From CAZPMT01 sp964587655 (lineage in GTDB: Bacteria > Hydrogenedentota > Hydrogenedentia > Hydrogenedentales > SLHB01), in contig CAZPMT010000131.1 in the NCBI GenBank assembly GCA_964587655.1, forward strand, positions 1 through 16,455: a stretch of DNA of 16,455 nt. The letters are read 5' to 3'. The notes below the pieces were generated by a model. That model was not told the origin of the DNA. It saw only the letters and a list, made by a program, of their open reading frames with translations, and did not search any database. Positions 6,728-13,901 of the stretch are shown piece by piece; position 1 is the first letter of the stretch, and each line of letters begins with the position of its first letter. A program made the translations under genes and the position numbers.

Positions 6728-7741
6728 CTACTTCACGACGGGCTTGAGGACGACGTTGCGGTACTGCACGCCGGTGTGATCGCCTTGGAGGTAAATAGGG
6801 CCGGGGCGGAACTCATCCGACCACAGCGCGCCGCCCGTGCAACCCAGGAGCGGCTCGTTGTCGATGATCGTCTTGCCGTTCAACTTCACCGTCACGTGGA
6901 GATCGACGAGCGTGATGTCAAAAGTCTGCCACTCGCCGGCCGGCTTCTCCGCGGCGACGGTGGGCGCAATACGGCTGTAAATGGCGCCCATATTGTGCGG
7001 ATCGAGCGGCTTGCCGTAAGTGTCGGACACCTGCACCTCGTAGATGCCTCGCAGATAGATGCCGCTGTTACCGTTTTGGGGGACATTCACTTCGAGCGTG
7101 AGGTCGAAGTCCTCGAATTCCTTCTCGGTGCGCAGGTTTCCATAGTGGACGCGCGGCTGGCCTTCCTTCTGGACTGGGTTATTGTCGAGGACGCCTCTTG
7201 CCGCGCTCCAACCGCTGATTGCTTTCGTATTCGTCAATACCCACCCCTTCAGGTTCTTTCCATTGAAGAGATTGACTGACTTCCCGAACTTCACCTTCGA
7301 GAGATCCGGTTTAGCCGGCAAAGCAGGAATCCGCTTACCGGTGAATTCACTGCGATCGACGCCCTTCTGGCCGGGCCGCGGACTCACGAGTGTGCCCGTC
7401 AACGTGTCTCCCGACACCGTGCAGGACAACGTATCCGCGAACACCTGTTTGCGGACCACTTTTCCCGCAGCGTCCTTTCGCTCGACAGTGCGGTTGCGCG
7501 TGGCATACAGCGTGTTCCCGTCAAAGTACACGCTGTCCAGCGGATTCACGCTCCCGCCGCCCCACAAAAGGCCGGCGTCGAAATACCCGTTCTGTTCCGT
7601 GACGCCCAGCCAACCCGCGCCGTCGCCGGGCAATACGAGCGCCCACCGCCCCACAAAGGGATTATCGCCCTGGGCGAACGCCCCCGGACACGTCAAAGCG
7701 CCCAACGCCATTAAGCCGGCCACCATCGCAATCGTTTTCAT
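6728..7741 (-). CDS. Secreted DUF1080 (3-keto-disaccharide hydrolase) domain protein
   Basis: A 337-residue exported protein. I start it at the ATG at 7741 because that gives a standard signal peptide (MKTIAMVAGLMALGALTCPGAFA, cut before Gln24) and has GGGAGA 8 nt upstream; a longer frame adds 13 hydrophilic residues and would spoil the signal. Residues ~27-140 form a small beta-rich domain (GRWALVLPGDGAGWLGV...) of unclear role. Residues ~155-337 are the DUF1080 jelly-roll, with its entry motif LFNGKNLKGW (158-167), NSGIYLRG (225-232) and GPIYLQGDHTGVQYRNV (314-330). Characterised members of this concanavalin-like fold hydrolyse 3-keto-glycosides; others only bind carbohydrate. It sits among carbohydrate genes and has its own candidate promoter. 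Enzyme activity is inferred from family membership. Confidence 0.9.
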   Translation of the reverse strand: MKTIAMVAGLMALGALTCPGAFAQGDNPFVGRWALVLPGDGAGWLGVTEQNGYFDAGLLWGGGSVNPLDSVYFDGNTLYATRNRTVERKDAAGKVVRKQVFADTLSCTVSGDTLTGTLVSPRPGQKGVDRSEFTGKRIPALPAKPDLSKVKFGKSVNLFNGKNLKGWVLTNTKAISGWSAARGVLDNNPVQKEGQPRVHYGNLRTEKEFEDFDLTLEVNVPQNGNSGIYLRGIYEVQVSDTYGKPLDPHNMGAIYSRIAPTVAAEKPAGEWQTFDITLVDLHVTVKLNGKTIIDNEPLLGCTGGALWSDEFRPGPIYLQGDHTGVQYRNVVLKPVVK

Positions 7742-7779
7742 TTTCAGCTCTCCCATTCCACTCCAACGGAAACAACGCA

Positions 7780-7808
7780 ACTATGCAGGATTCGGAGAGC
7801 CAGATCAA
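7780..7808 (-). promoter_or_regulatory. Candidate promoter of the DUF1080 gene
   Basis: On the minus strand TTGATC (7803-7808) and CATAGT (7780-7785) are 17 bp apart, each matching four of six consensus bases. Transcription would start near 7773, giving a ~30-nt leader before the ATG at 7741. The downstream placement also favours the shorter start for this gene, since the longer frame's ATG at 7780 would lie upstream of the start of transcription. Confidence 0.45.
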
Positions 7809-7823
7809 AACCACGCCGGAGTC

Positions 7824-7919
7824 TTCCCCCTTTGGAGGAGGCGAGGGGGATGCTGAGCCTGCGGCATAGATTTCTCCTGCGCTAGAAGAACATCCCCCTA
7901 GCCCCCTTCAAAGGGGGAA
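7824..7919. repeat. Inverted-repeat intergenic element with C/G-run arms
   Basis: A 29-nt left arm beginning TTCCCCCTTTGG (7824-7852) and a right arm ending AAAGGGGGAA (7891-7919) match as reverse complements at 26 of 29 positions, around a 38-nt centre. Each arm is itself partly palindromic (CCCCCTTTGGAGGAGG; CCCCCTTCAAAGGGGG). This CCCCCTT(C/T)AAAGGGGG pattern is common in dispersed palindromic repeats of many bacterial genomes. It separates the divergent DUF1080 and YkgJ-type genes and lies outside both candidate promoters. Confidence 0.7.
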
Positions 7920-7988
7920 AATGAGATAGCCGCGAGACGTGCCGGATCGTTTGGAGAAGACGTCCCGCCGCGCGCAGCGAAAGGCGAC

Positions 7989-8018
7989 TTGCCAGGAATG
8001 CCATGGATTAAGTATGTT
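7989..8018 (+). promoter_or_regulatory. Promoter of the cysteine-cluster gene, probably leaderless
   Basis: TTGCCA (7989-7994) and TATGTT (8013-8018) are 18 bp apart. The ATG at 8027 lies only 8 nt after the -10 hexamer, about where transcription should start, and there is no Shine-Dalgarno sequence before it. A leaderless transcript is the simplest reading. Confidence 0.5.
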
Positions 8019-8026
8019 ACCGCGCC

Positions 8027-8590
8027 ATGGGAAAACTTAGCGTCAATTTTCGGTGTTGTCATTGTGGGCATTGTTGCACGGACGTGGTGTGTCTTCCGAC
8101 GCCGTGGGACGTGATTCAGCTTGTCAAGCGGACGGGTGCAGACCCTTATGAGTTCCTCGAGTTCTTGACGCCGGATAAGATCGAGGAGGTTTGTAAGTCG
8201 GATCCGTCATGGCTCGTGTGCAACGGGAAGCGGTACATGATGACGCTGCGGCGGGATATGAACGTCTGTTACTTCCGCGACCGGAAAACGCAGTCGTGCC
8301 GGGCGTATGAGGCGCGGCCGATCCTGTGCAGGCTATATCCGCTCGCCGTGCATGAGACGCGGAAAGGGAAGTTCAAGTCCTTCACGTTGCACAAGCGCGT
8401 GGGATGTCCGCGCCAACGGGACGGGGTGGTAGAGACGAGGCCGATGTACGGCCTCTACCGCGAAGACAGCAGGCATCAGGACGACTATTTAGACCTTGTG
8501 GAGTTCTTCAATCAGGACAAGTCCCCGGACAAGAAGCCGGAGGACTTCATCAAGCTTTTCATCGTCCGGGAAGGGAAATCCGCGAAATAG
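8027..8590 (+). CDS. YkgJ-type cysteine-cluster protein (zinc or Fe-S binding)
   Basis: A 187-residue soluble protein of the CxxCxxCC family (PF03692, YkgJ-like). The N-terminal cluster CCHCGHCC occupies residues 10-17, followed by Cys22. The family's second block has Cys81, Cys91 and the RPILCRLYPL stretch (97-106, Cys101), then Cys127. These cysteines are expected to chelate Fe-S or zinc. Members are widespread, no reaction is established for most of them, and they often accompany other enzymes. No signal peptide is present. The ATG is chosen because the cluster follows immediately and no upstream start exists within the promoter constraint; there is no ribosome site. The C-terminal ~50 residues are charged and not conserved in any family I recognise. 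It converges on the entericidin-like gene, with 16 bp between them. Confidence 0.88.
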   Translation: MGKLSVNFRCCHCGHCCTDVVCLPTPWDVIQLVKRTGADPYEFLEFLTPDKIEEVCKSDPSWLVCNGKRYMMTLRRDMNVCYFRDRKTQSCRAYEARPILCRLYPLAVHETRKGKFKSFTLHKRVGCPRQRDGVVETRPMYGLYREDSRHQDDYLDLVEFFNQDKSPDKKPEDFIKLFIVREGKSAK

Positions 8591-8606
8591 CGGGTCCCTC
8601 TCGCGT

Positions 8607-8765
8607 TTACTTCTGTTGCTGCTTCTCCGCGGCGTCCTGAATCGCCTGACCGCCCTCTTTCAGGTCCATGCCTACGCCGCGGGCGGTATTACAGCCTGTA
8701 AGCGCGATTGCGGCCAAAACGGTCAACAGAACTCCGGCGAACAATCTCTTCATTAACGTTGACAT
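8607..8765 (-). CDS. Entericidin-like small lipoprotein
   Basis: A 52-residue gene, ATG at 8763-8765 to TAA at 8607-8609. Residues 1-24 are a lipoprotein signal (KRLFAGVLLTVLAAIALTG) with lipobox LTGC, giving lipidated Cys25 and a 28-residue mature peptide starting CNTARGVGMDLKEGGQAIQD and ending in a Gln/Lys-rich tail. The CNT-RG-G-D---G--I--AA pattern is that of the EcnA/EcnB entericidin family, small envelope lipoproteins first described as an antidote/toxin pair linked to stationary-phase lysis. A ribosome site, GGAG, is 8 nt upstream, and the gene has its own promoter at 8793-8821. Only one copy is present, so no EcnA/EcnB pair is visible. The family match is strong; a bacteriolytic role is not established here. 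Confidence 0.88.
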   Translation of the reverse strand: MSTLMKRLFAGVLLTVLAAIALTGCNTARGVGMDLKEGGQAIQDAAEKQQQK

Positions 8766-8792
8766 CTCTCACTCTCCAGCCAATTGTTCAAG

Positions 8793-8821
8793 AAGATACC
8801 ACGTCGCGAACCGGGAGGCAA
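8793..8821 (-). promoter_or_regulatory. Promoter of the entericidin-like gene
   Basis: On the minus strand TTGCCT (8816-8821) and TATCTT (8793-8798) are exactly 17 bp apart. Transcription would begin near 8786, giving a ~21-nt leader with the GGAG ribosome site. It lies just after the stop of the large methyltransferase-glycosyltransferase gene, so the small gene can be expressed independently. Confidence 0.65.
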
Positions 8822-8842
8822 TCTCCACAATCAACCACACGT

Positions 8843-10825
8843 TCAACGAACCGGGACGTGCATCCATGCGAGGAGTTGTCGGGCGCGCATCGAGCCAGTG
8901 TGGTGGCGTTTGAAGTGTTCGTGGCCGGCGCGGGCGATGGCGCGGACCTCTTCGGGGTGGGCGAGATAGTATTCGATCTTCTCCTCGAGATCCTGGGTGT
9001 CGTCAAAGAAGACCGCCGATTCGCCGTCGCGGAAGTTGTGCGGTATGCGAATGGGCAGCCGTTCGGACAATAGCATGCAGCCGTGGGCTGGGAGTTCCCA
9101 ATAGCGGACCGTGTCGAATCCGCAGCCGAAGATGTTGAGGCCGATGCGTGTATCCAACAGGGCGCGCACGTATTCGGTCTGATCGTAGACGCCGTCGAGC
9201 TTGAGTCCTCGCGCTGATTCGAGGTGTTCGAGGTAGAGCCGGCGCAGACCGAATAGGCGATGGCCCGCCCAGAAGATCGGCGTGTTGCGCGGTCCCTCGA
9301 CGTCTTGCGGGACTCGGCGATCCGGATACGCGAAGGGCAGCGGATACGATCGAGGGCCGTAGTCCGCGCCGGCGAGCATCTCGCGCTTGAAGAAGCCTGC
9401 TATCGAGTCGACGTCAAGGAACTCCATGACTTCGCGGCGCGAGTCGCCTGCGTCGTCCTGTTCATCCAGGATGAACAAGGGCGTTTGCCCGGCAGCCTTC
9501 ATAATGCGCCGGGCCATGCCGCGCTCGAGATCCTGCTCGAGGTCGCCGAACAGGATCGCGTCGTACCGGCCTCGGGTTAGTTGCGCGATGAGATCATCGA
9601 GAGGCACGGGCCGGCCAGGGCGGTTGAACATGCAGGGGTAGTGCGCCATCTCTTTGGGCGGCTGCCCGTGCAGGGACGGTTTCCATGGAAAGTCGGTGAC
9701 GTTGCTCGTGCCGAGCACCGTGCAGAGCCCATCGTAAAGAACGTCGAGGCCGTAGTGCGGGCGCGGATGCATAACTAACAGGATGCGCGGGAGCCGCGCG
9801 GGAGGATTCCATTCAGGCGCGGCGTCCTCGACGTCGATGCGCCCCGTCTTGCATTGCGCGAACTGATCGAGGGTCCGTTCGTCAGGCGCCACGTAAAGGA
9901 GCGACCGCAGCAGGCGCGACGCCATGTCGTCGTTTCCGATGCGGCGCCAGAACTGGGCCTGGCACTGATACGCGAGGTGTAGACGCGGTTTCCTTGCGAT
10001 GGCGCGATAGAACGCCTCCTGCGCGATGGCGAAGCGTTTGAGCCGGTCTTCCCAGCCGGTGGACGCTTTGTCCATCGCCAACTGGCACAGCATGATGTCG
10101 GCGAACACGTTGGCGCAGACGTCGTCTTCCTCGAGATAGGGAGCCGGGATCATGGACAGGACCCCGTAGGCCCAATCGGGATGGCCCGCATCGAAGAGCG
10201 CGCCGGAGTGCGTAATCGGATCGTAGTTCGCGCGAACGGCCACGAACACGTAGTCCGTGACGATCAGCGAGAGCCGATCAAACTCGCTGGAGACGTGATG
10301 GGTTACGCCGCCCAGGACCATGTTTCCGTCCGCGTCCGGCTGGACCATTTGGTATTCGGGGTCAATCGCGCGCAGCACGCCATACAAGACGAGGCCCGAG
10401 GGCTCGACTCGGACGCTCATGTCTTCCGGGTCGGAGCCCGCTCCGTTGCCACGCCAATATTGACTATTGGGGACTTCGATAAGCGCGTATCCCGTAGGGG
10501 CAAGGAATGGCGCGAGGCCGGCGAGTATGTCGGATAAATCGGCGAGGCGGCCGGTCGTTTGCGGGAATGCGATGCAGTCAAAGTAGCCCTCTGGAAACGG
10601 AAGCTCCGCCGCGGGAAATGGCGTATCGATGACGGAATCGAAGCCGGGGCGGATCGCTGCGGCGCGTTGCGGATCGGATTCAATCGCGTGAATCTCGGGA
10701 ACGCCTCGTTCGCGCATCAAACGGCCCAGGCCCTCCTGGGCACAGCCGGCCACGAGCACCCGTCGCGCGAACGCCGGAAGATGCTTTACGATTAGGTGCT
10801 CTTCCAATGATGTCGGAGATTTCAC
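8843..10825 (-). CDS. Methyltransferase / helical linker / CgeB-like glycosyltransferase fusion
   Basis: A 660-residue protein. I start it at GTG (10823-10825): AGGAAGG lies 7 nt upstream and a -10 element (10848-10853) lies just beyond, whereas the longer frame would add 42 Arg/Ala-rich residues encoded upstream of that promoter. Residues ~20-120 are a class I SAM methyltransferase: motif I VLVAGCAQEGLGRL (23-36), the acidic IESD (48-51) and GYALIEVPN (112-120). Motif I has Cys where Gly is usual, and activity is uncertain. Residues ~200-330 are alpha-helical, perhaps TPR-like. Residues ~345-655 resemble CgeB/Glyco_trans_1_2 GT-B transferases: RILLVMHPRPHYGLDVL, then RYWELPAHGCMLLSERLP (574-591), FRDGESAVFF (598-607) and the terminal HHTGSMRARQLL. 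It probably modifies a surface glycan or protein; donor and acceptor unknown. Confidence 0.8.
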   Translation of the reverse strand: MKSPTSLEEHLIVKHLPAFARRVLVAGCAQEGLGRLMRERGVPEIHAIESDPQRAAAIRPGFDSVIDTPFPAAELPFPEGYFDCIAFPQTTGRLADLSDILAGLAPFLAPTGYALIEVPNSQYWRGNGAGSDPEDMSVRVEPSGLVLYGVLRAIDPEYQMVQPDADGNMVLGGVTHHVSSEFDRLSLIVTDYVFVAVRANYDPITHSGALFDAGHPDWAYGVLSMIPAPYLEEDDVCANVFADIMLCQLAMDKASTGWEDRLKRFAIAQEAFYRAIARKPRLHLAYQCQAQFWRRIGNDDMASRLLRSLLYVAPDERTLDQFAQCKTGRIDVEDAAPEWNPPARLPRILLVMHPRPHYGLDVLYDGLCTVLGTSNVTDFPWKPSLHGQPPKEMAHYPCMFNRPGRPVPLDDLIAQLTRGRYDAILFGDLEQDLERGMARRIMKAAGQTPLFILDEQDDAGDSRREVMEFLDVDSIAGFFKREMLAGADYGPRSYPLPFAYPDRRVPQDVEGPRNTPIFWAGHRLFGLRRLYLEHLESARGLKLDGVYDQTEYVRALLDTRIGLNIFGCGFDTVRYWELPAHGCMLLSERLPIRIPHNFRDGESAVFFDDTQDLEEKIEYYLAHPEEVRAIARAGHEHFKRHHTGSMRARQLLAWMHVPVR

Positions 10826-10847
10826 TGACGACCCTTCCTGCCCGCGT

Positions 10848-10876
10848 ATATTAGCACTGAAAGCCGCTGACGCGAA
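10848..10876 (-). promoter_or_regulatory. Candidate promoter of the methyltransferase-glycosyltransferase gene
   Basis: On the minus strand a good -10 element TAATAT (10848-10853) follows a poor -35 TTCGCG (10871-10876) at 17 bp. Transcription would begin near 10841, leaving a ~15-nt leader before the GTG at 10825 that still includes AGGAAGG. This placement argues for the GTG start rather than the upstream ATG at 10951. Confidence 0.45.
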
Positions 10877-10951
10877 AAAGGCGCGACGCCTCGGGTGAGC
10901 GCCGGGCGGAACTCTGGTCCCATCACGGAGATCATATTGCCGGACGGCCAC

Positions 10952-10980
10952 TTGTGAAATGCGAACCCTTTGCTTAGAAT
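10952..10980 (+). promoter_or_regulatory. Promoter of the GH98-like gene, probably leaderless
   Basis: TTGTGA (10952-10957) and TAGAAT (10975-10980) are 17 bp apart. The ATG at 10991 is 10 nt after the -10 hexamer and has no Shine-Dalgarno sequence, so transcription would begin within a few bases of the start codon. The in-frame TTG at 10970 would fall before the transcript begins. Confidence 0.55.
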
Positions 10981-10990
10981 CGCACGCGTT

Positions 10991-13303
10991 ATGTACCGAA
11001 CGTCCCTACACGGTTGTCGAATCGTCTGCGTGACCGCTGCACTAGCGCTGTGCGCGACCGTTCCAGCCCCAGCGCAATTGCCGCCGCCGTGCGTCGAGAT
11101 CAGTCCGGAGCGTCCGCTCTTCATCTTCCAAGACACGGGCGGCGATCTTGCGGACGCGGCCGCATATGCGCAGCACGTTGTCCAAGTGTGGACTTCTTTG
11201 CCGAACGATCTGAAATCGTTTTCGGCGATCCAGGTGGAAGCGCGCGGGCCGGACGCCGCCTCGCGGAACCAATGGTATCGCGGTCTGCTTGTTCCCTTGC
11301 AGGACGCCGAGACGCCGGTGGTGCTGCGCCTTGCCGATGAGGATCCTCGCCGAGTGTTTCCGCTCGACCGCGCGGAGGAACTTCTGCGCGAGTTCACGTG
11401 CGTCAAGGGGGTGCAGGCCGTTGGGTTGCCGTTCGAAGAGTACTACGAGTTCGGCTCAGACGATCCGCACGGGACGCCTCCCGTGGTTCGCTGGCTCGTG
11501 GACGCGATCGATATGTCGGCCCGCTACGGGCGGTTCATCGCGATTGAATTGGACCGCATCCGGTGGCCGCGCGTGATGTCGAACACTTGGTGCGGGCCGC
11601 TGCGCGAGAAGATGCGCGCGTGCGCGGCGTACGTGTTGCCGATCGTCCGCTGCCGTGGTCCGCACACGATCCCACAGACGTCGGCGTTGTTGGGTGCGTG
11701 GCTGGACGGAATGACCGCGCAATGGGGCGTGGGTCCCGACTCGCGGTGGTACGGCGACGCGCTGTTCTCGGCGCCCGGCGTTTTCGGCGCGTCTGAACCC
11801 CCGGCCAAGATGCCGTCCGCGCTGTATCGGGCGATGATTTTGAACGGCGCGATGACCGGGGCCGCGGTGTATTCCTTCGCGCCGGATGCAGACCTGTGGT
11901 TCGGCGCGTCACCCGCGCATTGGAACGAAGCGATCTATCCCACGCTGCGCGATCTCATCGACAAAGGTCTTATCGCGCGACAGGATATCGTGAAAAGGAA
12001 GACGCGCGTGGCCTATGAATTGGCTCTTGCGCGCACGGCCGAGGAGTTTCATCTGAATCTGCGCGACATTGACGGCGTGCTGGACGCGGGCTTTCTGATG
12101 CGGGGCGTCTACGGGATGGAACGTCCGGGACAGGTCCCGGAACTCATCCCGAACACTGGGCGCTTCTACTGGGTGCCTATCCTTCCGGCCGGGTCCGCGT
12201 CAGCGACCTCGGGGGCCTTCGATGCGGTGGTGAAACCGGGAGCGTTGGCCTCGCCGGAGGCGTGGACGGAGTTGCTCGGAAAGTATCCGCAGGCCGACGG
12301 CGAAGGCACGGCCTTCATCGCAAATGTGGGCCGCGGGATCTTCGTGATGCACACGGCTGAGAACCGGTATGAACAGCAGACGTTCCACCTCCCCGCCGTG
12401 CCCGCGGCGGTGCGGCAGTTCAAGGCGGAACGCCAGGACACACCCGGCGCCGCGGGCGTTATGGTCTCGTGGTCTTTTCGCGAGGGCGATTTGTCTTACA
12501 GAGTCCACAAGCGCGTCCCGCCGGAGGCGCGCTGGACCGTGGTCGTGAACGGCAGCGAGGAACGCAAATACCTGGACGCCGCCGCGGACCCGGCGCAGAC
12601 CATCGCCTATACCATTACGGCGTTGACAGATGACAAGGAACCGTTTGAAGGCGTGGTTGACTACGGCGAGTACCTCGCGCTTAGCAACGTCGAGAGCCGT
12701 ATCGCCGAGGAGGTCACGATCGGCCCGTTGCTCGGCGTGGCCCAGAGCAAGCCCATCGAGAAGCCTCCGGCGGCGACGGCGAACGTTGCGCCGTGGTGGC
12801 CGAACTTCGCCGGACTCAACGAGGCCCAGACGCCGCTCGCGACCGATATCGCGCGGCGCATCGAGGCGTTGGACCGGTCATTTTGCGCGAAAGACCTGAA
12901 TGGGGTCCTTGACATGTACTCGCCGGAATACGAGGACCCGCAGGGCTGGCGGGTTCAATACGTTCGCCGAGCGTACCAATGGTTCTTCGAGCATTACAGC
13001 GCATGCGTGATGCACCGCCAGATCCGGCGTTGGGACTTCACCGCTTACGACACGACCGGACAGGTGGGGGTGCTGCTGTACTGCCGTTTCGCCGGGTGGG
13101 CGTTGACCGACCCGACCGGACGTACGGCCGACGTGCCCGCATATTTCCCGCGCACCGGCAACGGCGAGATCTGGGTCTACTTCGTAAACAAAGACAACGC
13201 CTGGCGAATCGTCCGGACGAATCCCGCGCTCCCGAATCTCAAGGACATCCTGAGCTTCAGCGCAAGCCCATACGACAAGATCACGCTCGGGCCTGACCAA
13301 TAG
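10991..13303 (+). CDS. Secreted GH98-like barrel protein with Fn3-like and NTF2-like domains
   Basis: A 770-residue exported protein with signal peptide 1-29 (VCVTAALALCATVPAPAQ). Residues ~35-345 look like a glycoside hydrolase barrel: PLFIFQD (43-49), VWTSLPNDLKSFSAIQV (66-82), GLPFEEYYEF (145-154), FIAIELDR (182-189) and GVGPDSRWYGDALF (246-259). They are followed by AMILNGAMTGAAVYSFAPDADLW (281-303) and YPTLRDLIDKGLI (316-328). This order recalls GH98 endo-beta-galactosidases, where acidic residues on these strands are catalytic; here E149/E150, D239 and D250 are candidates only. Residues ~470-570 form an Fn3-like beta-sandwich. Residues ~615-755 are an NTF2-like (SnoaL/DUF4440) domain: IEALDRSFCAKDLNGVLDMYSPEY...GEIWVYFVNKDNAWRIV. 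Adding an NTF2-like domain to such an enzyme is unusual. The ATG is preferred to the TTG at 10970. Export and domain layout are well supported; enzyme family moderately so. Confidence 0.7.
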   Translation: MYRTSLHGCRIVCVTAALALCATVPAPAQLPPPCVEISPERPLFIFQDTGGDLADAAAYAQHVVQVWTSLPNDLKSFSAIQVEARGPDAASRNQWYRGLLVPLQDAETPVVLRLADEDPRRVFPLDRAEELLREFTCVKGVQAVGLPFEEYYEFGSDDPHGTPPVVRWLVDAIDMSARYGRFIAIELDRIRWPRVMSNTWCGPLREKMRACAAYVLPIVRCRGPHTIPQTSALLGAWLDGMTAQWGVGPDSRWYGDALFSAPGVFGASEPPAKMPSALYRAMILNGAMTGAAVYSFAPDADLWFGASPAHWNEAIYPTLRDLIDKGLIARQDIVKRKTRVAYELALARTAEEFHLNLRDIDGVLDAGFLMRGVYGMERPGQVPELIPNTGRFYWVPILPAGSASATSGAFDAVVKPGALASPEAWTELLGKYPQADGEGTAFIANVGRGIFVMHTAENRYEQQTFHLPAVPAAVRQFKAERQDTPGAAGVMVSWSFREGDLSYRVHKRVPPEARWTVVVNGSEERKYLDAAADPAQTIAYTITALTDDKEPFEGVVDYGEYLALSNVESRIAEEVTIGPLLGVAQSKPIEKPPAATANVAPWWPNFAGLNEAQTPLATDIARRIEALDRSFCAKDLNGVLDMYSPEYEDPQGWRVQYVRRAYQWFFEHYSACVMHRQIRRWDFTAYDTTGQVGVLLYCRFAGWALTDPTGRTADVPAYFPRTGNGEIWVYFVNKDNAWRIVRTNPALPNLKDILSFSASPYDKITLGPDQ

Positions 13304-13317
13304 ACTTGGCGGCGGGG

Positions 13318-13845
13318 TCAGGTCCCGCAACCGTCCATTTCCGATTTTCCCAATATGATATCGAGGTAGGAGGTCTCGATGAGGTCCGAAGGGGTAATGC
13401 CGAATTCATGTTGCAGGAAGGCGATCTTGTTGTGGCCGTCGGCTTCGTCGTGCCCATCTGAAAGAACGGCCTCGAACTCGATGAATGAGCCGAGGTCTGT
13501 TACCTCATCGAGGTGAATGCGGACGTTCTTCCACAAGAATAGCGTGCGCTTCTTTTCGACGACGGCGAGCACACCCAACGCCTCCATCAGAATGCCGCTG
13601 AGGGATCGGTTTACGACCTCGATGGAGTAGTCGCACCCTTTGGGACCAGCTACGTCCGGGCGGTGATAGAAGACCAGGTAATCGTCGCCGGGATCGCTCT
13701 CGCGCAGCTTGAGCCTGCCCTTCGGCACGCGAAAGTAGGTGTCGCGCTGATGGATGTCGCCGCAGGATGAGGCGCCCAGTCTTTGACAGACGTCCAGCGC
13801 AAGCGCGCGGTCACGCAAACGGGCTTTCAGCTCGATATTCCGCAC
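13318..13845 (-). CDS. CYTH-domain protein (class IV adenylate cyclase / triphosphatase fold)
   Basis: A 175-residue soluble protein with the CYTH triphosphate-tunnel layout. The strand NIELKAR (3-9) carries the E5-x-K7 part of the ExExK signature. It is followed by QRDTYFRVPKGRLKLRE (33-49), VVEKKRTLFLWKNVRIHLDEV (95-115, basic and acidic tunnel residues), GSFIEFEAVL (119-128) and the closing SYLDII (159-164). Members act on triphosphates with divalent metal, as class IV adenylate cyclases (CyaB), thiamine triphosphatases or inorganic triphosphatases. The HQRDTYF and SYLD motifs are closest to the CyaB-like group, but the substrate is uncertain. Translation starts at GTG, 5-6 nt after AGGAAG. 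The gene follows the lytic transglycosylase gene by 56 bp on the same strand, so co-transcription is likely, without an obvious functional link. Confidence 0.88.
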   Translation of the reverse strand: MRNIELKARLRDRALALDVCQRLGASSCGDIHQRDTYFRVPKGRLKLRESDPGDDYLVFYHRPDVAGPKGCDYSIEVVNRSLSGILMEALGVLAVVEKKRTLFLWKNVRIHLDEVTDLGSFIEFEAVLSDGHDEADGHNKIAFLQHEFGITPSDLIETSYLDIILGKSEMDGCGT

Positions 13846-13901
13846 GGTCGCTTCCTACGAGGTCGGGCCGGGTCTTCCTTTCTTTCATTGCCTTCGCGTG
13901 A

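Noticed and set aside
7742..7780. 13-residue N-terminal extension of the DUF1080 protein
   Set aside because: It would put charged residues ahead of a standard signal peptide, and the ATG at 7741 has its own GGGAGA ribosome site.
10826..10951. N-terminal 42-residue extension of the methyltransferase-glycosyltransferase protein
   Set aside because: It is Arg/Ala-rich without domain character, lacks a ribosome site, and contains the TAATAT promoter element; the GTG at 10825 has a good AGGAAGG site.
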